Part shown: positions 16,565-25,398 of the stretch, piece after piece
Layout: every line of letters starts with the position of its first letter
How positions within the stretch are numbered: position 1 is the first letter of the stretch
Assembly (NCBI RefSeq): GCF_000948975.2
Contig: NZ_CP059735.1
Location: forward strand, 2,170,001-2,234,000
Direction: 5' to 3'
Length of the DNA: 64,000 bases
Source: Thalassomonas actiniarum
Lineage (GTDB): Bacteria > Pseudomonadota > Gammaproteobacteria > Enterobacterales > Alteromonadaceae
Program-made: the position numbers and the translations under genes
Notes under the pieces: generated by a model
What the model saw: the letters and a program-made list of their open reading frames with translations, nothing else
Database searches by the model: none
Told to the model about the DNA's origin: nothing

Positions 16565-16939
16565 TTATTCTTTATTTGCTTGAAAGAGTAAAAACTTATA
16601 ACGTTTATATGAATAAAATACCCAAAAAAAGTTGCAGAAAAACAAAATGATAAACAAAGGATAAATTTGAAGCCAGCCAATGGTTAACGCAATACCCATA
16701 GTTCCAAGATAGGTAATAAGAAACAAGCTCGCATATTGCTTATCATATCTAAGCATTTTTGATTCAACATTTAGAGTAAAAGTAAATATAGCAAAAATCA
16801 CTAATCCAATATTGACCCAGGGTTTGTCCAAAAACACTAACATACAACTGGCTTGAAAGGCGCTTATAGGTATTATAGCTAACTGTATAAAGTTATATGA
16901 ATCTGCAGGGGGCGCATTTTTAAAAGGAGAATTTTTCAT
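16565..16939 (-). CDS. Small hypothetical multi-pass membrane protein
   Basis: The 124-residue product is almost entirely hydrophobic, with about four membrane segments (near 20-38, 42-58, 73-90, 92-112) and a basic C-terminus (YSYKRYKFLLFQ). I do not recognise a family. The ATG at 16,939 has a weak upstream site; a TTG 8 codons earlier is the alternative. The gene sits neatly between two direct copies of the short repeat (16,530-16,550 and 16,981-16,996), so it resembles a small mobile cassette. AT-rich codon use matches the neighbouring island genes rather than the core genes beyond 18 kb. Confidence 0.62.
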   Translation of the reverse strand: MKNSPFKNAPPADSYNFIQLAIIPISAFQASCMLVFLDKPWVNIGLVIFAIFTFTLNVESKMLRYDKQYASLFLITYLGTMGIALTIGWLQIYPLFIILFFCNFFWVFYSYKRYKFLLFQANKE

Positions 16940-16980
16940 ATTAATTTCATTCTGTCCGGCCAATAGACTTGACGGGGCCA

Positions 16981-16996
16981 GGTCTTGTTTTTTGCA
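16981..16996 (+). repeat. Short dispersed repeat, copy 3
   Basis: GGTCTTGTTTTTTGCA matches 16,533-16,548 in direct orientation. Both copies are preceded by GACGGGG, here with three extra bases in between. Copies 2 and 3 bracket the small membrane protein gene. Confidence 0.75.
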
Positions 16997-17071
16997 TAAC
17001 TGAGGGCTATTAGTTGGTGGAATGTAATTGCTATAGAGGAGGCTAACCCCGGCAAGTAATACGCACTAAAT

Positions 17072-17968
17072 TTAACGAGGCCAACCATTCAGGCAATTAG
17101 TAGGCATACCTAAATCCTGGATTTCCAGCTTGATATCCTCAACATAATCAGGTTCTCCAGTGCTGGCTTTATTTAGCCAGTACAGGGCTTTAACATTATC
17201 TTTATTACATGAATAATAGGTACCGAGCCAGATTAACCCGTCAACATCCCCTAATTGCGCTGATTTCTCAAAATAATTAAAAGCCTGTGTTGGATTGCGC
17301 CATTGCATAAGCCTACCAAGGTCGTGATAAACTTCGGGATCTTCGGTTTGCTTGACCACAAAAAGTAGTAACTCTGTGGCTTGTCTTAGGTTTATCTGTA
17401 TTTTTCCTAATGAAGCCAAACTATATTGGTAATAGCCAATCTCAAGAGAGCGTGCAAGCTCTTTGATTTCTTCAATCGGTAGATGTTGGTAGTTCTGAAC
17501 CTTTTCTTTAGCGAATGCCTGGAGCTCCTTTTCTGATTTTTTGATATCGCCAAAAATGAAAATTTCCTGATAGCTTCTCAGTTTTGCTATTTCGTCGAGA
17601 TAAACCTTGTGGAGATCAGCATGAAAAAGTGCTAGCAGGCTGGGAATACAACCACCATTTTTTTCAATGAAGTCATTGGCAACCCCTTGGTTATTGAGGG
17701 TTAGCAGTTCTACATCACCAAATATGGTGACAAATTCGGTAAAGGTGATATTGGCTTGTTTTCTGAGGAGGAAGTCTATTTCGTTAACTTGCAGTTTGCT
17801 CAGGGCGTATTTTGTTTCGCATTTTTTATCTAATTGCTGGGTTATCTGTTGGTAAGTGTTTAAAGCCGCTATTGTTTCAGCGTAGGACTTTATTAAGGCA
17901 TCATTCGCCAAGGCGGGTAGTGACAGTAAAGGCAGAGCAAGGGAAAATATTGTGGCTGATATTTTCAT
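17072..17968 (-). CDS. Secreted Sel1/TPR-like repeat protein
   Basis: The 298-residue product begins MKISATIFSLALPLLSLPALA, a clear signal peptide. The C-terminal third carries Sel1-type helical repeats: DPEVYHDLGRLMQ, NPTQAFNYFEKSAQLGDVDGLIWLGTYY (a motif given here only in part by its key ends) and NVKALYWLNKAS. The middle part is helical with no recognised domain. GGGGAG precedes the ATG at 17,968; the upstream extension of the frame runs into the tmRNA terminator and is unlikely. Sel1 repeats mediate protein-protein contacts, often in envelope or signalling complexes. The partner is unknown. It lies immediately downstream of the tmRNA gene on the same strand, separated by that terminator. 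Confidence 0.8.
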   Translation of the reverse strand: MKISATIFSLALPLLSLPALANDALIKSYAETIAALNTYQQITQQLDKKCETKYALSKLQVNEIDFLLRKQANITFTEFVTIFGDVELLTLNNQGVANDFIEKNGGCIPSLLALFHADLHKVYLDEIAKLRSYQEIFIFGDIKKSEKELQAFAKEKVQNYQHLPIEEIKELARSLEIGYYQYSLASLGKIQINLRQATELLLFVVKQTEDPEVYHDLGRLMQWRNPTQAFNYFEKSAQLGDVDGLIWLGTYYSCNKDNVKALYWLNKASTGEPDYVEDIKLEIQDLGMPTNCLNGWPR

Positions 17969-18000
17969 TTTGACTCCCCAAAGCGGGTACTTTTCGGGTA

Positions 18001-18042
18001 CTAAAATCAAAAGCCCTTTATAACCTATTGATTATAAAGGGC
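18001..18042 (-). terminator. Intrinsic terminator of tmRNA
   Basis: A perfect 11-bp stem GCCCTTTATAA/TTATAAAGGGC (18,013-18,023 with 18,032-18,042) is followed on the minus strand by TTTTGATTTT. It starts 7 bases beyond the tmRNA CCA end. Confidence 0.93.
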
Positions 18043-18048
18043 ATTATT

Positions 18049-18399
18049 TGGTGGAGCGGGGGGGAGTCGAACCCCCGTCCGAAAAGCCTACATCCTCGGT
18101 ACTACATGCTTAGTCGATTATTTATTTAACCAATTAGACGCCAATCGACAGGCTTCGTCATGGTGAGCTCAATACTATTTCGCGGTTCAGCCTTGAGCAA
18201 GCTTCCCTCGCTAACCTACTTGGGGTGACCATCACATCTCAAAGCAATAGGTAAACTTACGAGAGGATGGCTAGCCTTAGGCGGCTAGTGCGAACGTTTC
18301 GTCGTTTGCAATTATAGTTTTGCGGCTTTTTACCAGGCCAACCGCCCCTGGGCATGCACCTTGGGTTTCGTGAATCTCGTCGAATCCTGAATCCGCCCC
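18049..18399 (-). ncRNA. ssrA: Transfer-messenger RNA (tmRNA)
   Basis: tmRNA rescues ribosomes stalled on broken mRNA and tags the unfinished protein for proteolysis. The 5' end reads GGGGCGGATTC and the 3' end forms the tRNA-like T arm with GGGTTCGACTCCCC and terminal CCA, encoded in the DNA at 18,049-18,051. The resume codon and tag frame lie at 18,277-18,309 and encode ANDETFALAA followed by TAA, close to ANDENYALAA of E. coli. Length is about 351 bases before processing. The gene for its partner SmpB lies 159 bases upstream on the same strand. The boundaries are read from conserved ends and could be off by one or two bases. Confidence 0.97.
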
Positions 18400-18557
18400 A
18401 AAGCATGGTAGTCGTTAAATGTTTGCTTTAAGAAAACCTTTAACTAAGACTATTTTAACTCTATTTTTAACGATTTACAACGCGAGTTAAAAATCGCCAA
18501 TTTATGTTTGTTTACTGAACGTTTTGCGCTTGTTCTATGCTTTAGCCGGTAATAACG

Positions 18558-19043
18558 TTAGCGTTTGTCGTGTTTCATTAAACGTTCTTTGCTGCGTGCC
18601 CAGTCTCTGTCTTTAATGTCGGCGCGCTTATCGTGCAGTTTTTTACCGCGGCCAACGCAGAATTCCAGTTTTACCCAGCAGGCTTTCCAGTACATGGCAG
18701 TGGCGATAAGCGACATACCGTCGCGTTCTACCAATCCGGCCAGTTTGTCCAGCTGCTTGCGGTTTAACAGCAGTTTGCGATCACGTACCGGGTCGCAAAC
18801 CACATGGGAAGAGGCGGCATTTAACGGCTGAATTTCTGCCCCCAGTAAATAGGCTTCGCCGTTTTTGATGAATACATAGCAGTCTGAGATATTGACCTTA
18901 CCGGTACGGATGCTTTTTACTTCCCAGCCCTGCAGGCTCATACCCGCTTCGAACTTTTCGCCCAGGGTATATTCGTGACGCGCTTTTTTGTTCAGCGCTA
19001 TGGTATTACTACCTTGTTTCGATGATTTTTTTTTCTTTGCCAT
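18558..19043 (-). CDS. smpB: SsrA-binding protein SmpB
   Basis: The 161-residue protein binds the tRNA-like part of tmRNA and delivers it to stalled ribosomes. It has the basic N-terminus MAKKKKSS, the conserved opening [27 protein letters not shown] (key parts HEY and GWEVKS), the central [10 protein letters not shown], and the basic C-terminal tail [15 protein letters not shown] that enters the decoding site. Usual length is about 160, so the ATG at 19,043 fits; the frame extends 32 codons further without homologous sequence. It is divergent from ratA and followed by ssrA, the arrangement also found in E. coli. Confidence 0.97.
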   Translation of the reverse strand: MAKKKKSSKQGSNTIALNKKARHEYTLGEKFEAGMSLQGWEVKSIRTGKVNISDCYVFIKNGEAYLLGAEIQPLNAASSHVVCDPVRDRKLLLNRKQLDKLAGLVERDGMSLIATAMYWKACWVKLEFCVGRGKKLHDKRADIKDRDWARSKERLMKHDKR

Positions 19044-19195
19044 AATGGCGGTCATTATACGGAGAATTTTGTGCTTTACTACCTGTTTTCCAAGATGCAA
19101 AAGGGAAAATTTGTAAAATAATTGAAACTTTGATGTCAAAGGTGAGCTTTTCCGTCAGCTTTGCTATTATAGCGCCATTGAAACAAGGGGGTGAA

Positions 19196-19636
19196 ATGCC
19201 AGCAATAAGCCGTAGTGCCTTAGTGATGCACAGTGTTGAGGATATGTATAGCCTCATAAATGACGTTTTAGCGTACCCGGCATTTTTACCGGATTGCAGC
19301 GACAGTAAAATAATCTCGCAAGATGAGCATTCTATGACCGCTGCCTTACTGGTGTCCAAGGGCGGGATAAAGAAGTGGTTTACCACAAAAAATACCTTGG
19401 TAAATAACAAGCAGGTAGAATTAAACCTGGTGGACGGGCCTTTTAAAAAACTGGTGGGCAGCTGGCAGTTAACCGCGTTGTCGGATGAAGCCTGTAAGGT
19501 GAATTTAGAGCTTGAATATGAGTTTTCCAGTAAAATGTTTGATCTTGCTTTTGGCCGGGTGTTTAACCACCTGGTAAATAATATGGTGCAGGCGTTTACC
19601 AACCGGGCAAAAGAGGTGTACGGCAACAATGTCTGA
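19196..19636 (+). CDS. ratA: RatA/Coq10-type START-domain protein
   Basis: The 146-residue protein belongs to the Coq10/RatA group: [20 protein letters not shown] at the N-terminus, [13 protein letters not shown], then [13 protein letters not shown] and FEFSSK-type segment [18 protein letters not shown]. In E. coli, RatA was described as an inhibitor of 70S ribosome assembly, while the fold suggests ubiquinone binding. The start at 19,196 follows AAGGGGG; the 22 upstream codons overlap the smpB promoter and are unlikely. It overlaps rnfH by 8 bases, so the two are translationally coupled. Gene order smpB-ratA-rnfH matches other gammaproteobacteria. Confidence 0.93.
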   Translation: MPAISRSALVMHSVEDMYSLINDVLAYPAFLPDCSDSKIISQDEHSMTAALLVSKGGIKKWFTTKNTLVNNKQVELNLVDGPFKKLVGSWQLTALSDEACKVNLELEYEFSSKMFDLAFGRVFNHLVNNMVQAFTNRAKEVYGNNV

Positions 19637-20030
19637 TAAAGATGTAGCAGCAACGAAATCTGAGGCTGATGAAGCAGCCTATGTCGAACAAATCCAGATT
19701 GAAGTGGTTTACGGTTTATCCCACAAGCAGGAATTGATCACTGTGATGGTGGATGAAGGCACTACGGTTGAGCAGGCGATTATCGCCTCCGGTATAACCG
19801 AGCTGTTTGACGATATCGAGCTGGGGAAAAATAAAGTCGGTATCTGGAACCGGGCGGCGAAATATACCGATGTGCTGGCGGATTTAGATCGCATTGAAAT
19901 TTACCGTCCGCTGATTGCCGATCCGAAAGAGGTCCGCAAACGCCGCGCCGAAAAAGCGGTGGAAGAGGGGCGGGCCAATAAAATTACTGGTGGCAGACCG
20001 GTAAAACTTGGCGCTAAGGGCGACAAATAA
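19629..20030 (+). CDS. rnfH: RnfH/RatB family protein (UPF0125)
   Basis: The 133-residue product has the ubiquitin-like beta-grasp pattern of Rnf[24 protein letters not shown] (key parts VVYGL and TVEQAI), then [40 protein letters not shown]. The typical length is about 100; here both ends are somewhat extended. The conserved YRPLxxDPKExRRxRA block is intact. It starts inside the end of ratA and is followed by a terminator at 20,061. The molecular function of the family is not settled. Confidence 0.93.
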   Translation: MSDKDVAATKSEADEAAYVEQIQIEVVYGLSHKQELITVMVDEGTTVEQAIIASGITELFDDIELGKNKVGIWNRAAKYTDVLADLDRIEIYRPLIADPKEVRKRRAEKAVEEGRANKITGGRPVKLGAKGDK

Positions 20031-20060
20031 ACGCTAATGCTTTTTAACTAGCACGATGAA

Positions 20061-20087
20061 AGCGGGCCAGGTATGGTCCGCTTTTTT
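20061..20087 (+). terminator. Intrinsic terminator after rnfH
   Basis: AGCGGGCCA/TGGTCCGCT (20,061-20,069 with 20,074-20,082, one wobble pair) is followed by TTTTTT. The tandem array begins four bases later. Confidence 0.92.
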
Positions 20088-20090
20088 ATA

Positions 20091-20275
20091 TACAGGATGT
20101 ATGGTATGCCGCGATTATATGGATGTGAAAGAGCGGCGGTTACAGGATGTATGGTATGCCGCGGTCACAAGGATGTGAAAGAGCGGCGGTTACAGGATGT
20201 ATGGTATGCCGCGATCATATGGATGTGAAAGAGTGACGGTTACAGGATGTATGTCGCAGTCACAGGAATGTAATG
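20091..20275 (+). repeat. Intergenic tandem array 1: three 50-bp units plus a remnant
   Basis: Units start at 20,091, 20,141 and 20,191; a degenerate piece follows at 20,241-20,275. Each unit has a left box TACAGGATGTATGGTAT, a 5-base arm GCCGC, 8 bases, GGATG, 7 bases and, in units 1 and 2, the pairing arm GCGGC. In unit 3 the right arm is changed to GTGAC. There are no unique spacers, so it is not a CRISPR. The same architecture with different arms occurs at 37,253-37,411. Confidence 0.93.
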
Positions 20276-20457
20276 AAGTGCCTCTGCCGTCATTTAAGCT
20301 CAATATAAGCTTCAATAATATTTAACCCTTTCAGACCTCCTTCATTTTAAACCCCTGCTATCTTCATTTTGTCTGTCGAACCTTTGCTTATTTTGGCGGC
20401 TGTGGTGTACCTTTAGGCTATAAATTATTGTTTTGGCTTTAAAATGGGGGATATCAG

Positions 20458-21162
20458 ATGTATGAGCTTTTTATCAGTACCTTTGTGACTTTTTTTGTGG
20501 TGATCGACCCCTTAGGCATAGCCCCGGTATTTGCGGTGATGACCGACGGCGCCAGCAGTGCTTTTAAACGCAAAATGATCCTCAAGTCTGTGATCACCGG
20601 CACCATTATTCTGTTGCTCTTTGCTTTTGTCGGTAACGGCTTGTTAAAGGCCTTGGGTATTTCCATGATGGCGTTTAAAACCGCTGGCGGCATCTTGCTG
20701 TTTATGATCGCCCTGGAAATGGTGTTTGAAATGCGCACCGAACGCCGTGAGAAGAAAAGCGAGGCTTTCACCCATGAGCATGAGCAGGAAGCCGAGGCAG
20801 GGAAAACGGCAAAAACATCAGAGCCAGCGACCTTCCCGGATGAGGAATTTGACGATATTTCCATTTTTCCTATGGCCATTCCTTTTATTGCCGGGCCCGG
20901 CAGTATTGCCACGATTATGCTGTTAATGAGTCATTACCCCGGGCAGTTCGAGTTTCAGTCTGTGGTGATCGGCGCCATGCTGGTGGCCCTGATCTCTACT
21001 GTGGTGATTTTATTTGCCGCCAGTAAAATTATCGGCATGCTCGGGCAAACGGTGGCCAATGCCATTACCCGGATTTTAGGGGTATTGCTGGCGGCAATGG
21101 CTACCCAGTATATTTTTGATGGTATTCAGGGCACATTTTTCGCCGCCGGGCAGGTAAGTTAG
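20458..21162 (+). CDS. MarC family integral membrane protein
   Basis: The 234-residue protein has six hydrophobic segments in two groups of three, each opening with the family motif: FFVVIDPLGIAPVF near the N-terminus and FPMAIPFIAGPGSIATIM in the second half. Between the halves lies an unusually long acidic, glutamate-rich loop of about 45 residues (near 98-142). MarC-type proteins (UPF0056) are inner-membrane proteins of unknown transport role; the early link to multiple antibiotic resistance was not upheld. GGGGGA precedes the ATG. It is the first gene of a block inserted between rnfH and bamE relative to the usual order. Confidence 0.92.
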   Translation: MYELFISTFVTFFVVIDPLGIAPVFAVMTDGASSAFKRKMILKSVITGTIILLLFAFVGNGLLKALGISMMAFKTAGGILLFMIALEMVFEMRTERREKKSEAFTHEHEQEAEAGKTAKTSEPATFPDEEFDDISIFPMAIPFIAGPGSIATIMLLMSHYPGQFEFQSVVIGAMLVALISTVVILFAASKIIGMLGQTVANAITRILGVLLAAMATQYIFDGIQGTFFAAGQVS

Positions 21163-21352
21163 GGTGATAACCGAGCAAATGAGATAAGTAACCCGGCAGG
21201 TGCGGCCAGTCGGCTTGCATTGTCAGGCAAAATCAGGGAATCTTGAGGTCTTTTTTGAACCTGAACATTTTTAACCTGTATTCGGCATTATTAAGCCGCT
21301 ATATTTGCCGCTTTCCCGGTTCAGGTTAACGATTTTGCATGACAAGGTGGGT

Positions 21353-23164
21353 ATGGAAGTAAAATTTGCCAACTATCGATTTTTACCTGAACAGCAGCTT
21401 TTATATAAGCATGATCAGCTGATCGCGCTCAAGTCTAACCAGGCGCGGTTACTGGACTTCTTTTTGTCCGATCCCCTAAGCATTCATAGCAAAGACGCCA
21501 TTATGGATACCGTTTGGCAGGGGAAAGTAGTGTCCGAGCAGGTGGTTTTTCAAACCATCAGTCAGCTAAGGGCGATACTGGGAGATAAAGCCATTTTGAC
21601 CTTCTCAAAAAAGGGTTATCAATGGCAATTACCTATTCTGGACGACAGTATTGAAGAGGATGTTGCTGAGGTTGAAGATACCGGGCTAAAAGACAGGGGA
21701 AAAGGCCATAAATTGGCTTTATTCTCTCTGGCAATCAGTTTATGCCTGTTGGCGGTTTTATTCTTTATGAATCCCAGACAAAGCACTGAAAACATAGAGG
21801 TATCTTTTCATGTGCTTTACAGTGAGGATAATACCCAAGCTTCAAGGGCGCAGTTTTACGACATTGCCAGCAATGCACTTGAACAAAACGGTGGTTTTTT
21901 ATCTGAGCAAAGTGCATTGAATACTTCGGTCAGGCAGGCGTTTTCCGCACCTAAATTAATCTTGCAACAAGCGAACCTGGCCGCCGATAGTTGGCTGATT
22001 TGGGGAGATACTTACGCTTCGGAAAAAGGCATATTTGTTCACTTTGGTTTAGCCCGTGACAATACCCGTTGGCAGGGGTATCTGTTCGCCAGCGATCCCC
22101 GAGAGCTGACAGAAAAACTGGCACTTCGCCTGGAACAATTACAGGCGATGGGCTTGTTTTCTCAAGCTGATAACAAACTGGACATCACCAGCTTAATGTC
22201 GATGCAGCAAATAGCCCCCGATGATCCGGATTTACTGCTGTTGCTGGCCAGACACTATATTGGCGTGCAGCACCTGGATGTGGCGCTTACCTACCTGCAA
22301 AGGCTGACGGCACTGGACAGCTCGTATGCGTTTAGTCCCTACCGGGCAAATGCACAGTGGTTGACGGGGAAAATATATAAAATACGCAGCCAGCATCTGC
22401 AAGCGGCCAACAGTCTCGATACCATGTCGGCGATATTAGCCGAGACCCCGTTGTGGCCGCTGAATTTTCATAATATCCAAACCAAGGCCTGGCTCGCCTA
22501 TGAGCAAACAGATTATGATGCCATGTTTAACATCTTGGAGCAGGGCATTGCTCTTGGCCGTAAACAGGCTGATCCGTTAACCCTGTTTGAATTACACATC
22601 ATGTACTCTATCCTGGCGAAAAAGTCGGGTGATGATCATAAAAAATATCTCCACCTTAACGAGGCGCAGGCTTTATTGTTAAAGCACAAGCTTGATGATT
22701 CGAATTTAGCGGTGGTGTATTATCATTTCGCCTTGTTTACCGAAGATAATACCAAGGCCATTCCCTATCTGGAGCGGATATTAACCTTGCCTCGCAGCGC
22801 ACAAAATTATTGGGTGCAAGATCATGCCTTTGAGATGCTTGTTAACCATCATATTGAGCAGCAAGACTTTGCTGCTGCCCATTCGCTGTTTACCGACCAC
22901 GGCGAACGGCCTAAAACCTTAGTGTTAAAAGCCAAGGTTTTTCACGCACAGAAAAAGCCGGGTGAGGCAAAACCGATACTGGAGAAAGCCTTTGAATTGG
23001 CACGGTTAGCGTATGATATCGGCACCGGGATAGAGGCTGCGCTGATGTTATATCAAGCTTCCAGCGACCAGCCCAAACGACGTGCCGAATATCTGGCTTA
23101 TTTAGAAAGCAATGCCAAAGCTGACTGGCTAAAACAGCATAATGCTATTTTAGCCAGCGAATAA
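21353..23164 (+). CDS. CadC/ToxR-like membrane regulator with TPR-like periplasmic part
   Basis: The 603-residue protein has an N-terminal OmpR/CadC-type winged helix (about residues 1-95: FANYRFLPEQQLL, LKSNQARLLDFFL, SEQVVFQTISQLRAILGD, SKKGYQW), a charged linker, one transmembrane segment (about 120-140) and a periplasmic domain of over 450 residues with helical, TPR-like repeats. Such one-component regulators bind DNA while anchored in the membrane and sense signals outside. The ATG at 21,353 follows AAGGTGG; the ORF extends 16 codons more without support. It ends 4 bases from the convergent secreted FGE/CBM-like gene. Whether it controls that gene is unknown. Confidence 0.88.
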   Translation: MEVKFANYRFLPEQQLLYKHDQLIALKSNQARLLDFFLSDPLSIHSKDAIMDTVWQGKVVSEQVVFQTISQLRAILGDKAILTFSKKGYQWQLPILDDSIEEDVAEVEDTGLKDRGKGHKLALFSLAISLCLLAVLFFMNPRQSTENIEVSFHVLYSEDNTQASRAQFYDIASNALEQNGGFLSEQSALNTSVRQAFSAPKLILQQANLAADSWLIWGDTYASEKGIFVHFGLARDNTRWQGYLFASDPRELTEKLALRLEQLQAMGLFSQADNKLDITSLMSMQQIAPDDPDLLLLLARHYIGVQHLDVALTYLQRLTALDSSYAFSPYRANAQWLTGKIYKIRSQHLQAANSLDTMSAILAETPLWPLNFHNIQTKAWLAYEQTDYDAMFNILEQGIALGRKQADPLTLFELHIMYSILAKKSGDDHKKYLHLNEAQALLLKHKLDDSNLAVVYYHFALFTEDNTKAIPYLERILTLPRSAQNYWVQDHAFEMLVNHHIEQQDFAAAHSLFTDHGERPKTLVLKAKVFHAQKKPGEAKPILEKAFELARLAYDIGTGIEAALMLYQASSDQPKRRAEYLAYLESNAKADWLKQHNAILASE

Positions 23165-23168
23165 CACC

Positions 23169-24758
23169 TTAGAGGCTGAACTCGAACCAGTCGATCAGCA
23201 GCCAGCTTTGGTTGGCTGCGCGGATCTCAAGCGGTTGCTGTGAGGCAATCAGGGAGACATCGGCGGTGATTTCGCTAAAAGCATCGGATTTGCCGCCGGT
23301 TAACCGTGCCACTAAGTGATGACCCTGCCAGATCTCAAAGCTTGCACCGTCTTGGCTGCGCAGACGCATTTTTAACGTGCCTTGTCCGGTATAGTCACTG
23401 TTAAAATTGAACTTTAACCAGGCCGGAAGAAAGGGCTTTTGGCCAGTGGCATAATGATTTTCATTGTCGGACAAACCGACACTTTGTTCCTGTTTATTGT
23501 CGCGAACCCAGGTGTGGCGCTTGGCTTGATAATGCTCCGCCTGAATGCGCTCGCCGGGTTTAAATGCTTTATGAACCCCGGCAGAGGCCTCATTGCTTGC
23601 CATACTCTCGCCTGCGCTTGAATTGGCAAACACGGTATAACTTGCCGGGCCTTTACCTGTGAGCTGGTCTATAAAACTGGCCTGCTTCACCCCTTCGGCG
23701 ATTTTCTGCGGTTTCCGGCTGACTTTGCCTTCAGGGTCAAGGTAACTGCGATATATGGAGTAGCTGATGTCATTGCCTGTTACCGGCAACCAGTTCAATT
23801 CGACCTGGTTGTTCTTTAATAAATTCGCCGTCAGCCCGGTTGGACTTAGCGGCAGGGATTTAAGCCGTTGATGGGATTTTTGTGCCTTTTGCTGCGCCTT
23901 AGCCAGGTCTTTAATGAAAGATGCGGTACTGGCAGATTGTGCTTGCGTCTCTTTGCTGTCCAGCACCAGACGGAAGCCTTCGATGCTGCCGTAAAAATCT
24001 GCGGCTATCCAGTCCGGGTTATTTACCCCGCGAGCCTGCCAATGCCAGGCCTCACCGGCCACGGCATATTCTGCGCAGCCGCCCGGCGCTTTTTCATCGT
24101 TTTTAAGGCAGGTTTGCAGCAACTCTTTGACATTGCCCATCATGTCGTGCAAACCGAATTTATTGGCGCGGTACATGCCGACCACAGTATGGTAAACAGC
24201 ACCGTCGTTACAGTTGGCACTGCTGTCGTAGCGTACCTGATGATCACGTTTTAAGCCGGCAACATTGGCATAATCCTCGACATTCTCGTAGTCGCATATT
24301 TGTTTTTGGTGATAGTCTTCACCGAAGGCGAAGCGGCTTTTTTTGCCCTCGGAGGCGGCATAGCGCCATTCATTAAGCTCGGCCAGGCGGTAAGGCTTTC
24401 CGGTGGTTTTGGCCAGCCACTCGGTATAGGCCATAGCGCCGAGTGTACCGACGCAGACCACGGGGCGGTAGGGATCACTGATCAATTCAGGCTCGTCCCA
24501 TTTACCCGGATTTTCAGGGGAAGGCCATTTGCTTGAGCTAAATAACATACATTTTTGCGGTACCTGATAACCGGTTGCTTTAATGAAGCGGCTAAACTCG
24601 GCAACCGTAACTTCATATTTGCCCATCTGAATATCAATCTTGTCTGCAGCATTTTTCAGCGGCACTAATACCGGCTCTATTGGTGCGGTATCGGCGTTAA
24701 CTGCCGTACTGGCTAATAACAATAAAGGGGCGAATAGTTTTGGGGGTAATTGTTTCAT
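23169..24758 (-). CDS. Secreted FGE/SUMF1-like protein with C-terminal carbohydrate-binding-like domain
   Basis: The 529-residue product has a signal peptide (to about residue 22). Residues 40-270 match the formylglycine-generating enzyme/SUMF1 fold: IQMGKYEVTVAEFSRFI, YRLAELNEWRYAA, FGLHDMMGNVKELL and the closing GFRLVLD. Residues about 305-395 look like a fibronectin-type module, and the last 125 residues, opening RIQAEHYQ and ending IDWFEFSL, resemble a CBM6-type binding domain. The usual RGGSW motif is replaced, so enzymatic activity is uncertain and a binding role is as likely. AAGGAGA precedes the ATG. It is convergent with the CadC-like gene and absent from the conserved core order. 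Confidence 0.82.
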   Translation of the reverse strand: MKQLPPKLFAPLLLLASTAVNADTAPIEPVLVPLKNAADKIDIQMGKYEVTVAEFSRFIKATGYQVPQKCMLFSSSKWPSPENPGKWDEPELISDPYRPVVCVGTLGAMAYTEWLAKTTGKPYRLAELNEWRYAASEGKKSRFAFGEDYHQKQICDYENVEDYANVAGLKRDHQVRYDSSANCNDGAVYHTVVGMYRANKFGLHDMMGNVKELLQTCLKNDEKAPGGCAEYAVAGEAWHWQARGVNNPDWIAADFYGSIEGFRLVLDSKETQAQSASTASFIKDLAKAQQKAQKSHQRLKSLPLSPTGLTANLLKNNQVELNWLPVTGNDISYSIYRSYLDPEGKVSRKPQKIAEGVKQASFIDQLTGKGPASYTVFANSSAGESMASNEASAGVHKAFKPGERIQAEHYQAKRHTWVRDNKQEQSVGLSDNENHYATGQKPFLPAWLKFNFNSDYTGQGTLKMRLRSQDGASFEIWQGHHLVARLTGGKSDAFSEITADVSLIASQQPLEIRAANQSWLLIDWFEFSL

Positions 24759-24844
24759 TTTGTCTCCTTAGTAATCTGGTTGGGAGACTAGCGAACAGGA
24801 AGCCGTGATGTCTTAATCGTATTCTATTTTTTCAGGTATAGAAA

Positions 24845-25042
24845 ATGAATAGAAAAATTAACCTTTATAATCAGTTGTTTATGGTGCGTAATTATTTTAA
24901 AGAAAACGGACTCTACTGCCTGTTTCTGATTCGTTATCTGCTGGCAATAGCTGCAAAGTTCCGATTTGATTCAAATTTTAGCGAATGTGTCAGCTGGCTA
25001 AAGTCAGGTGTATATCAGCTTATCGGATTTAAGGATTGCTGA
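24845..25042 (+). pseudogene. Possible remnant of a glycosyltransferase C-terminus
   Basis: This 65-codon frame has no good ribosome site. Its sequence MVRNYFKENGLYCLFLIRYLL followed by a short helical end with GVYQLIGFKD resembles the C-terminal tail of family 2 glycosyltransferases (RN.Y.....G...R near the end). Nothing of the catalytic domain is found upstream, where only 86 bases separate it from the previous gene. It may be a decayed fragment or a chance frame. Confidence 0.25.
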
Positions 25043-25398
25043 TCGGTTGATATCAACAGAAGTTTACTCTGGTAAAGCGTTACTTTTCTCAAGTCATCAT
25101 CTAGTCAAGCCAATACTAGGTTTAAAAAACTCAGTTAAAAGCATAACTTTTGCTGTTGTCGTGTCATTCATTTATTGCCGGCTAAATTTTCGCATAATTG
25201 ATGTAGGGGTAAGTGTTTGTTTTAATTTATTTAAAAATCTATTATTTTTCTATTTGCTAAATAATAGCTTTTTGTTAAGACATTCCATCATGATATGGCT
25301 AGCTTGAGTACAAAATAAACCAACAGCTTAGTTATTAAGGTGTCACAGCACTTAAAAGGCACTAGGCTTATTAATATATGCTCAATCAGGAGGGCTCC
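25043..25398. other. Intergenic region, AT-rich, no gene seen
   Basis: About 350 AT-rich bases precede the dioxygenase gene. A 99-codon plus-strand frame (25,008-25,307) has a composition unlike a real protein. The promoter for the dioxygenase presumably lies in the last 100 bases. Confidence 0.5.

Noticed and set aside
20091-20275. Tandem repeats considered as a CRISPR array
   Set aside because: Whole units repeat without unique spacers, and no cas gene is near. The same holds for 37,253-37,411.
25008-25307. 99-codon plus-strand frame upstream of the dioxygenase
   Set aside because: AT-rich chance frame without ribosome site; it also overlaps the possible glycosyltransferase remnant.
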